From the NCBI GenBank assembly GCA_021831035.1, contig JAKBNL010000007.1:37429-101428 (forward strand): 64,000 nucleotides of DNA. Direction: 5' to 3'. The stretch comes from Actinomycetes bacterium (GTDB lineage: Bacteria; Actinomycetota; Acidimicrobiia; Acidimicrobiales; RAAP-2). The notes under the pieces were generated by a model. That model saw only the letters and a program-made list of their open reading frames with translations, did no database searches and was not told the origin of the DNA. Within the stretch, counting starts at the first letter, position 1, and the number at the start of each line of letters is the position of its first letter. Both the position numbers and the translations under genes were made by a program. Positions 35,005 through 42,073 of this stretch are shown here, piece by piece.

Positions 35005-36280
35005 CCTCGCCGGCCGGCGCGTCGGCCTGTGGGGCTACGGCGTGGAGGGCCGCGCGGCCCGGGCCCGCCTCGAGGGCACGTGCGAGCTCGTTATCGTCGA
35101 CGACCGCGACCTCGGCGGGGGGGTGCTCGTCGCCGCCGAGGGTGGCCTCGAGGCCCTGGCGCGCTGCGAGGTCGTCTTGAAGAGCCCCGGGGTGCCCCGC
35201 CGTCGCGCGGACGTGCTCGCCCTCGAGGCCGGCGGCACCCTGGTCACCTCCGCACTCAACCTCTGGCTCCTCGGCGCCGACCGCTCACGGGTGGTCGCCG
35301 TGACCGGGACCAAGGGCAAGTCCACCACGACGGCCCTCACGGCCTTCGTGCTCGAGTCACTCGGGCGCGCGGCGCTCGCCACCGGCAACCTGGGTCGGCC
35401 CCCCTACGACCCCGACCTCGACACCGAGGGCCACGACGTCGTGGTCGAGGTCTCCAGCTTCCAGAGCGTCGACCTCGAGGTCGCCCCGGCGGTGGTCGCC
35501 GTCACCGCCCTCGGTAGCGACCACCTCGACTGGCACGGCTCGCTCGAGCGCTACCACGAGGACAAGCTGGCCGTCACGCGCGCCCCGGGCGAGCACGTGA
35601 CCCTGCTCGCCGACGTCGCGCCGCTGCGCGCGCGCCGCGACCTCGTCGGGGGCGCGGTCACCTGGGTCGGCGCGGACGAGAGCGGGCTGGCCGCCGAGCT
35701 CGGCCTCGTGGGCGCCCACAACGACCAGAACGTGGGGGTGGCCCTGGCCGCCGCGGCGGCGCTCGGCGGGGTCGACGTCGAGGTCGCGCGCGAGGCCGCA
35801 CGCGCCGCGGCCGCCCGCTTCACCCCCCTGCCCGGGCGGCTCACGGTCGTCGCCACCGAGCGGCACGACGGGCGCGACGTGCGCTACGTCGACGACGGGC
35901 TCGCCACCTCACCCCTGCCGACGCTCGCGGCGCTCGCCGTGTTCGCCGATGAGCCCCTCGCCCTCATCGTCGGCGGCTTCGACCGCGGCGTGGACTACGC
36001 CCCCCTGGCCGACGCGCTCGCCGGGCGGGCCGGACCCACCACGGTGGTGGTGACCGGGCCGGCCGGCGCGCGGATCGCCCGGGCGCTCGGGTCGCGCGGC
36101 GCCCGGGACCGCGTCGTCGAGGCCACGACGATGGCCGAGGCGGTCGCCCTCGCGCGCGCCTCGCTCCCCGAGGGCGGCGCGGTGCTGCTCTCGCCGGCCG
36201 CGCCGAGCTTCGATCGCTACCGCGACTGGACCGAGCGCTCGGCCGACTTCACCCAGGTCGTGAGGTCGCTCGTCGGCTGA
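34979..36280 (+). CDS. murD2: MurD2-like UDP-MurNAc-L-Ala--L-glutamate ligase
   Basis: A 433-residue Mur ligase. The N-terminal UDP-binding domain starts GRRVGLWGYGVEGRAA. The central ATPase has P-loop VTGTKGKSTTTAL (residues 108-120) and VEVSSFQSVDLE, then VTALGSDHLDWHGSLERYHEDKL and VGAHNDQNVGVALAAA. The C-terminal domain has FTPLPGRLTVVA and YVDDGLATSPLPTLAAL, LIVGGFDRGVDY and LLSPAAPSFDRY. It looks like MurD but, paired with MurL, is expected to add L-Glu rather than D-Glu to UDP-MurNAc-L-Ala. The 3' end overlaps the convergent GGDEF/EAL gene by 64 bp. Confidence 0.85.
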   Translation: MSRPTGFADLAGRRVGLWGYGVEGRAARARLEGTCELVIVDDRDLGGGVLVAAEGGLEALARCEVVLKSPGVPRRRADVLALEAGGTLVTSALNLWLLGADRSRVVAVTGTKGKSTTTALTAFVLESLGRAALATGNLGRPPYDPDLDTEGHDVVVEVSSFQSVDLEVAPAVVAVTALGSDHLDWHGSLERYHEDKLAVTRAPGEHVTLLADVAPLRARRDLVGGAVTWVGADESGLAAELGLVGAHNDQNVGVALAAAAALGGVDVEVAREAARAAAARFTPLPGRLTVVATERHDGRDVRYVDDGLATSPLPTLAALAVFADEPLALIVGGFDRGVDYAPLADALAGRAGPTTVVVTGPAGARIARALGSRGARDRVVEATTMAEAVALARASLPEGGAVLLSPAAPSFDRYRDWTERSADFTQVVRSLVG

Positions 36281-38931
36281 AGCGCACCCAGTCCCACGCG
36301 GGCGACCTCGCGCGCCGTCTCGGCGTCGAGGGCGGGGGCGAAGTGGAAGCCCTGGCCGTAGCGGACCCCGAGCGCGCGCACCCGCTCGAGGACCACCTCG
36401 TCCTCGACCCCCTCGACGAGGACCCCGAGGTCGAGCCGGGCGGCGTGCTCGAGGATCGTCTGGAGCATCGGCGCGGCGGCGGGGTTCGCGTCGGCCTCGC
36501 GCACGAACGAGACGTCGACCTTGATGACGTCGGGCGCGAGGTCGGCCAGCATCCCCAACGACGTCACGCCCGTGCCGAACCCGTCCAGCGCGACGCGCAC
36601 CCCCAGCGCGCGCAGTGCCGCGGCGGTCGCCGCGCAGCCGTCGGCGTCTCCGAGCGCCGCCTCCTCGGAGACCTCGACGACCAGTCGCGCGGCGTCGAGA
36701 CCGTGGCGGGCCAGCGCGGCGTCGACCTGGGTGACGAACCCCGGGTCGAGGAACTGGCGGCCGGTGACGTTGACCCCGAGGTAGGGCCGCTCGGAGTCCG
36801 GGCGCGTCGGCCATTCGCGCGCGGCCTCCAGGGCGCCCTCGAGGGTGTAGGCCGACACGGCCGCGGCCAGGTCGCCCTCGTCGAGCCCGGCGAGGAACTG
36901 GTGGGGCGCCACGGCCCCGCGGATGGGGTGGTCCCAGCGCAGGAGCGCCTCGAAGCCGACCACCGCCTGGCTCGCCAGGTCCACCACCGGCTGGAAGCGC
37001 ACCTCGAGGTCGCCCGCCTCCAGCGCGTCGCGCAGGTCGCGGGCGAGGGAGCGGTTCGACACGGCCTCCTCGCGCAGGGCCGGGGTGAAGAGCACGTAGC
37101 AGGACTTGCCCCGGCTCTTGGCCGCGTAGAGGGCGAGGTCGGCGTCGCCCAGCACCTCGCTCGGGGCGCCCTCGCTGCCGTCGAAGACGGCCACGCCGAT
37201 CGACGCGCGCTGGCGGCGCGCGGTGTCCTCGAGGGCGAACGGCGCGGCGAGGGCGTCGCGGAAACGCCGAGCGACCACCTCGACCTCGGCCGGGGAGGCG
37301 AGGCCCTCGGCGAGGTAGATGAACTCGTCGCCCCCGAATCGGGCCAGGGTGTCGCTCGCGCGCGCCACGCCGGAGAGACGCTGGGCGACCGCCTCGAGCA
37401 GCGCGTCGCCGGCCAGGTGGCCGTGGGTGTCGTTGACCTGCTTGAAGTCGTCCAGGTCGATCAGCAGGATCGCCCCGTAGCCGCCCTGCCGCGTGGCGCG
37501 CGAGAAGGCCTGGGCCAGGCGGTCCTCGAGCAGCGTGCGGTTCGCGAGACCGGTGAGCGGGTCGTGCAGGGCCTGGTGGGACAGGCGGGCGGCCCGCAGG
37601 CTCTCCTCGGTCACGTCGCGCTCGGAGGAGACGAAGTACAAGAACCGGCCCCGCTCGTCGCGCGCGGCCGACCGGGTGATCTCGGCCGTGACGACGTGGC
37701 CGTCGCGGTGGACGTAGCGCTTGACGTAGCGCGCCTGGTCGACGTCGCCCGCGAGGATCCGCTGGCGCCACTCCCGGGTGAGCTCAACGTCCTCGGGGTG
37801 GGAGAAGGGTCGGGTCTCGCGGCCCACGATCTCCTCGCGGCGACGCCCGACCATCCGGCAGAAGGCGTCGTTGACGTCGATCACCCGGTCCTCGAGGTCG
37901 CTGAAGAGCAGGGGCGCGGCGTTGGCCTCGAAGGCCAGACGGAAGCGCTGCTCGCTGGCGCGCAGGCGCTCCTGGGCGCTCACCAGTTCGGCCGCGTCGC
38001 GCAGTCGGCCGACGCCGTAGGCGAGGTCCTGGGCCAGGCCGCCGAACAGCTCGACCTCGTCGGGGCCGAAGAAGCCGACCTCGTCGGAGTGCAGGGTGAG
38101 CACGCCGATCACCTCGGTTCCGTTCGTGAGCGGCAGCGCGCAGCCGCTCACCAGACCGGTCGCGTCGTAGCGGCCCCACCACCGTGAGAGCTCGGGGGCG
38201 CGACGCACGTCGTTGACGACCCGAGCGGCCCCGGTCCTCAGCACCTCGCCGATGACCCCGTTCTCGAACTCGGCCTCGGCGTCACTCGCCTCGACGTCGT
38301 CGAGGAAGGCGGTGCGCCCCTCACGGGCCACGGCCACGATGCGCGGCCGGGGCTCGCGCTCGACGTACCCCACCCACGCGAGCTTGATGGCCCCCGTGGC
38401 CACGAGGCTCTGGCAGGCACGGGCCAGCAGGTCGCCCTCGGACGCCGCTCCCACCAGGATCCGGTGCACGTCGGTCAGGACGCGCAGCGCCCGGGTGAGG
38501 TGGAGGGGCTCGGTGACGTCGTGGGCGTTGACGACGACGCCCCGGATCGCCGGGTCGTCCAGGCAGTTGGTGAGGACGGCCTCGATGAGGCGCCAGTCCC
38601 CTCCCACGTTCATGATCCGAAGGACGAAGGGGCTACTGGGCCCGCCGGTGGTGACGACGTCGGCGAAGGCCGCGGCGGCGATCCCGTGGTCCTCGGGGTG
38701 GATGAGGTCAAACACGCTGCGCCCGGTGCGTGAGCCCTCCTCGAAGCCCAGCTGCGCACGCGAGGCGGGGTTGGCGTAGGTGAGCACCATGTCGGCGTCG
38801 AGCACGACGAGCAGGTCGCTCGAGTTCGCGACCAGGCCCTCGAACCACCGCTCCGACGCCCCCCGGCGCGCGAGGGCGCGCGCGCTGTCACGTCCCGGAT
38901 CGCGTGTGCCCCTGCCTGGTTCGTTCACCAC
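36217..38931 (-). CDS. PAS-GAF-PAS-GGDEF-EAL c-di-GMP turnover protein
   Basis: A 904-residue cytoplasmic sensor. Domains in order: PAS (about 30-145), GAF (150-310), PAS/PAC (325-445), GGDEF (455-620) and EAL (635-880). The diguanylate cyclase motif RFGGDEF (residues 531-537) is intact and a product-inhibition RxxD site (RASD) lies five residues before it. The EAL motif is present (FEALLRW, 660-666), but the metal-binding DDFGTG reads DGFGTG (783-788) and the following ExTE reads EVSEE, so phosphodiesterase activity may be weak or absent. No membrane segment is seen. The start is one of two adjacent GTGs; a G-rich ribosome binding site lies just upstream. Confidence 0.93.
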   Translation of the reverse strand: MVNEPGRGTRDPGRDSARALARRGASERWFEGLVANSSDLLVVLDADMVLTYANPASRAQLGFEEGSRTGRSVFDLIHPEDHGIAAAAFADVVTTGGPSSPFVLRIMNVGGDWRLIEAVLTNCLDDPAIRGVVVNAHDVTEPLHLTRALRVLTDVHRILVGAASEGDLLARACQSLVATGAIKLAWVGYVEREPRPRIVAVAREGRTAFLDDVEASDAEAEFENGVIGEVLRTGAARVVNDVRRAPELSRWWGRYDATGLVSGCALPLTNGTEVIGVLTLHSDEVGFFGPDEVELFGGLAQDLAYGVGRLRDAAELVSAQERLRASEQRFRLAFEANAAPLLFSDLEDRVIDVNDAFCRMVGRRREEIVGRETRPFSHPEDVELTREWRQRILAGDVDQARYVKRYVHRDGHVVTAEITRSAARDERGRFLYFVSSERDVTEESLRAARLSHQALHDPLTGLANRTLLEDRLAQAFSRATRQGGYGAILLIDLDDFKQVNDTHGHLAGDALLEAVAQRLSGVARASDTLARFGGDEFIYLAEGLASPAEVEVVARRFRDALAAPFALEDTARRQRASIGVAVFDGSEGAPSEVLGDADLALYAAKSRGKSCYVLFTPALREEAVSNRSLARDLRDALEAGDLEVRFQPVVDLASQAVVGFEALLRWDHPIRGAVAPHQFLAGLDEGDLAAAVSAYTLEGALEAAREWPTRPDSERPYLGVNVTGRQFLDPGFVTQVDAALARHGLDAARLVVEVSEEAALGDADGCAATAAALRALGVRVALDGFGTGVTSLGMLADLAPDVIKVDVSFVREADANPAAAPMLQTILEHAARLDLGVLVEGVEDEVVLERVRALGVRYGQGFHFAPALDAETAREVARVGLGALQPTSDLTTWVKSAERSVQSR

Positions 38932-39096
38932 AGTCCCCCATCAGACACTGGTGCGTCATTCGAAGAATACGCCTTACTCCTGATGGGAACATCGACCCCG
39001 GTCCACCCCGACGACAACCTCCGCACAACTTCGGTAAGCCCGAACCGGGCCCCGACATCTCTGGGTGAGGGCTCGACGAGCCCGCCGAGGAGTGCC

Positions 39097-39837
39097 ATGT
39101 CCGAATCCACCGTCCCGCCGTCGTCCCCTCGTGCGAATCACCGCGCCCTCGCCGCGTGGGTCCTCGTCCTCGTCGTCGCCGTCGCCGCCGTCGCGGTCAC
39201 CCTGGCCAGCCGCCCCCCCGGGGCCCGGCGCACGCTCACCGTGACCGGGACCGGGACCGTGCAGGGTGCGCCCGACACGATGAGCGTGGACGTCGGCGTC
39301 CAGACGACCGGGACCTCGGCGAGCGCGGCCCTCGCTCAGAACAACGCCGACATGACCCGGCTCGAGACGGCCCTGCTCGCCCACGGGCTCACCCGCGCGG
39401 GGCTGCAGACCTCGAACCTCGCGATCTACCCCAACACCAACGGCCGCGGCCAGGTCACCGGCTTCACGGTGAACGACACCCTGACGGCCACCACGCACCG
39501 GCTCGACGAGGCCGGCGCCGCCCTCGACGCCGCGGCGCGCGCCGTGGGCAACGACGTGCAGCTCAACGGGGTCTCCTTCTCGATCTCGAGCCAGTCCCGC
39601 CTGCTCGCTCGGGCGCGCCGGGCCGCGGTGCGCGACGCCCACGCGGCGGCGCTCCAGATCGCCTCGTCGAGCGGCTCGTCGCTCGGCGCCCCAGTGTCGA
39701 TCGTCGACGAGGAGGGCGCGTCGAGCCCCGTCGTCTTCGCTCGGACGAGCTTCGCCTCGGCCGCGGCGGCCCTCCCCATCCAGAGGGGCACGACCTCGCT
39801 CTCGGTCCAGGTGAAGGTGGTCTACGCGCTCGGCTAG
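39097..39837 (+). CDS. SIMPL-domain (DUF541) membrane-anchored protein
   Basis: A 246-residue protein with one N-terminal transmembrane helix (AAWVLVLVVAVAAVAVTLA) and an extracytoplasmic SIMPL domain (LTVTGTGTVQGAPDTMSVDVGVQTTGTSA ... TNLAIYP-like SNLAIYPNTNGRGQVTGFTVNDTLTAT ... SFSISSQSRLLARARRAAVRDAHAAA). SIMPL/BP26 proteins are oligomeric envelope proteins of unclear function. The ATG at 39097 is chosen because AGGAG lies 4 nt upstream; an in-frame ATG at 38983 would add 38 unstructured residues. Confidence 0.85.
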   Translation: MSESTVPPSSPRANHRALAAWVLVLVVAVAAVAVTLASRPPGARRTLTVTGTGTVQGAPDTMSVDVGVQTTGTSASAALAQNNADMTRLETALLAHGLTRAGLQTSNLAIYPNTNGRGQVTGFTVNDTLTATTHRLDEAGAALDAAARAVGNDVQLNGVSFSISSQSRLLARARRAAVRDAHAAALQIASSSGSSLGAPVSIVDEEGASSPVVFARTSFASAAAALPIQRGTTSLSVQVKVVYALG

Positions 39838-40208
39838 TCGTCGGGCCGGCGGGGGCGCTCGCGGCCCACGCCTCGGCCACCCGGTCGAGGTGACCGACGT
39901 GACGGGTGTCCTCCTGGAGCAGGTGGACGAGGATCCGCTCGAGCATCGGGGGCGGGGCGCCCTCGAAGAACCGTGGGCCCGGGCGGGCCACGTCGTCGAG
40001 GTCGTGCGACACTTCGACGGCCCCGGTGACCTCGCCCCGGTCACGCAGTCGCCCCACCAGCGCGACGCTCGACGTGGCACGGGTGCGCCAGCAGCCCCCG
40101 CGGCGTCCAGCCCGACGTCTCCCGACTGGTGGCGACCTTGTCCGCACTCACCGACTCGACGAGGGCGATCGCCTCTTCGCGCAGGTCGTCGAGGTCGGTG
40201 AGCCACAC
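39834..40208 (-). pseudogene. DinB/DUF664-like gene with a frameshift
   Basis: From a GTG at 40208 one frame reads VWLTDLDDLREEAIALVESVSADKVATSRETSGWTPRGLLAHPCHVERR, the usual opening of DinB/DUF664 four-helix proteins, and then meets a stop near 40041. The sense continues in another frame from about 40075: VGRLRDRGEVTGAVEVSHDLDDVA ... MLERILVHLLQEDTRHVGHLDRVAEAWAA. A stop in the first frame lies at 39834-39836. The break is at the G-rich stretch near 40055-40080. The protein, about 124 residues if joined, is also shorter than usual. It could be a real pseudogene or a single-base sequencing error. Confidence 0.6.
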
Positions 40209-40280
40209 CCCCGTGCGCGTCCCGATGGGGTCGCTCGGGCTCGGGGCGCCGCCGCACGCGCTCACCCTGTCGACGCTCCG

Positions 40281-40356
40281 TGGAGCCTGGGGTGGGAATC
40301 GAACCCACGACCTGCGCATTACGAATGCGCTGCTCTGCCGGCTGAGCTACCCAGGC
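40281..40356 (-). tRNA. tRNA-Thr (anticodon CGT)
   Basis: Minus-strand cloverleaf: acceptor GCCTGGG/CCCAGGC, discriminator T, encoded CCA. D arm AGCTCAGCCGGCAGAGC, anticodon stem GCGCA/TGCGC with loop TTCGTAA (CGT), and T arm GTGGGTTCGATTCCCAC. Confidence 0.96.
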
Positions 40357-40400
40357 GTAGGGGAAAAGACTACCCCAACGCCCCCACCGGACCGCCCGCG

Positions 40401-41489
40401 CTAGAAGTCGCTCAGGGCGAAGAGCAGGTCGTGCAGCAGCAGCCCCTCGTCGAGGGTCGTCGAGAGACGGCGCTGCGCCTCGCGGAGCGCGTCGAGGCGC
40501 CGCAGCGTCCCGGCGACCCGATGGTCGGCCCGGCCGTCGCCGTCGCGCGACGCCTCGAGGTCGCGGGCGAGGCGCTCGCGGTAGACGGCGGTCAGCGTGG
40601 ACAGGCCCAGGGTGAGCTCCTCGGTGCGGAAGCGCCGCTGCTCGCGCCGCGACTGGGCCTCCAGCTCGCGCCGGTTGGCCGCGCGACCCCCGAACGAGCC
40701 GGCCTCCTCACGCTCGCGCGCCGCCGCCTCGGCCAGGGAGCGCTCGAGCGGCACCATCGCCTCATCCAACAGCGCGGCGGCCTCGCGCGCGAGGGCACTG
40801 GCCACCGCGGGTGTGCCCGTCAGCCGATCGGGGAGCGCCCGCCACCAGTCGAGGCGAGCCACGAGGGCCGGGTCGTCCGCGAGCACGCGCGCCCGCTCGA
40901 GGCTGCCGAGCGCCGCGTGGGCCGCCGCGTGGGCCGCGTCCGCCGACACGCCCTCGGCGCGCAGGCGCTCCTCGATGTCGTCGTCGCTCGGGGCGGCCAC
41001 CCGCACGAGCACGCAGCGCGAGGCCACCGTGTCGAGCGTCCCGGGCAGCTCGGAGGCTCCGAGGAGGAAGACGGTGCGCGCGGGCGGCTCCTCGAGGGAC
41101 TTGAGGAGGGCCGGCGCCGAGGGTGAGGCTCCGGCGACGGTGAGCTCGACGTCCTCGAGGACCACGATCTGGCGACCCGCGCCCAGGGGACGGCGGCGCG
41201 CGACCCGCTCGGCCTCGCGGATCTCGTCGACCCGCCACGCGAGGCCCGCGCGCTCGATCCACTGGACGTCGGGATCGGTGCCCTCGAGCACCCCGCGGCA
41301 GATCGCACACGTCGCGCAGCCGTGGTCCGGGCACTGCAGGGCGGCGGCGAGGGCCCTCAGGGCGTCGTGGACGCCGGACCCGGCCGGCCCGAGTACGAGG
41401 TACGCGTGGACCGGGTGGCGCGCGTGGTGACGCAGGGCGTCGGCCGTGGCCGACCGGCCGACCAGGCGGCTGAAGACGTCGGTCACCAC
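40401..41489 (-). CDS. holB: DNA polymerase III delta' subunit
   Basis: A 362-residue clamp-loader subunit. The N-terminal AAA+ domain starts FSRLVGRSATADALRHH, with a degenerate P-loop GPAGSGVHDAL, a zinc-binding Cys cluster CPDHGCATCAIC, VDEIREAERVARRRPLGAGRQIVVLEDVE (sensor/Walker B region) and ALLKSLEEPPARTVFLLGASELPGTLDTVASRC (arginine-finger SRC motif). The loss of a true Walker A is normal for delta'. The gene lies in a topA-tmk-holB operon, the order found in many actinobacteria; its first codons overlap the end of tmk. Confidence 0.93.
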   Translation of the reverse strand: MVTDVFSRLVGRSATADALRHHARHPVHAYLVLGPAGSGVHDALRALAAALQCPDHGCATCAICRGVLEGTDPDVQWIERAGLAWRVDEIREAERVARRRPLGAGRQIVVLEDVELTVAGASPSAPALLKSLEEPPARTVFLLGASELPGTLDTVASRCVLVRVAAPSDDDIEERLRAEGVSADAAHAAAHAALGSLERARVLADDPALVARLDWWRALPDRLTGTPAVASALAREAAALLDEAMVPLERSLAEAAAREREEAGSFGGRAANRRELEAQSRREQRRFRTEELTLGLSTLTAVYRERLARDLEASRDGDGRADHRVAGTLRRLDALREAQRRLSTTLDEGLLLHDLLFALSDF

Positions 41490-42073
41490 GCGAGGCCGTC
41501 GAGCGCGTCCTCGACGAGGGCGGTCACCTCGTCGACGCCGCCCGCGCCGTCCACCACGACCCAGCCGTAGAGGTCGGCCAGCTCGTGGTAGCCGGCTCGC
41601 ACTCGATCGAAGAAGTGTGGGTCTTGCGCCTCGAACCGGTCTCGGTGATCGAGCGCCCGGCGCTCAGCCGCGACCTCGAGCGTCACGTCGATCAACACGG
41701 TGCGGGTCGGCCAGCACGAGCCCACGGCGATCTCGCTCGCCGCCCGCAAGCGCCCGAGGTCGACGCCGCGCCCGTAGCCCTGGTACGCGAGGGTCGAGGC
41801 GAAGAACCGGTCGCTCACGACCGAGTCACCCCGGGCCAGCGCCGGCTCGACCACCGTGCGCACGTGGTGGGCGCGGTCGGCCAGCATCACGAGCGCCTCG
41901 GTCTCGGGCTCCATCGGCGTCGAGGCGTCGAGGACCCACCGTCGTAGATCCGCCCCGAGCGCGGTGTCACCCGGCTCGAAGGTGAACAGGGCACCGTGGC
42001 GCTCGGCCAGGCGGCGCGCCTGGGTCGACTTACCGCTGACGTCGATCCCCTCGAGGACGACGAAGACGCTCAC
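41483..42073 (-). CDS. tmk: thymidylate kinase
   Basis: A 196-residue TMPK. The P-loop is VLEGIDVSGKSTQARRL, then FTFEPGDTALGADLRRWVL, VVSDRFFASTLAYQGYGRGVDLGRL (DR(Y/F/H) motif) and LIDVTLEVAAERRALDHRDRFEAQDPHFFDRVRAGYHELA (lid). The GTG at 42073 overlaps the topA stop by 4 bp and the gene end overlaps holB. It supplies dTDP for dTTP. Confidence 0.95.
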   Translation of the reverse strand: MSVFVVLEGIDVSGKSTQARRLAERHGALFTFEPGDTALGADLRRWVLDASTPMEPETEALVMLADRAHHVRTVVEPALARGDSVVSDRFFASTLAYQGYGRGVDLGRLRAASEIAVGSCWPTRTVLIDVTLEVAAERRALDHRDRFEAQDPHFFDRVRAGYHELADLYGWVVVDGAGGVDEVTALVEDALDGLAW

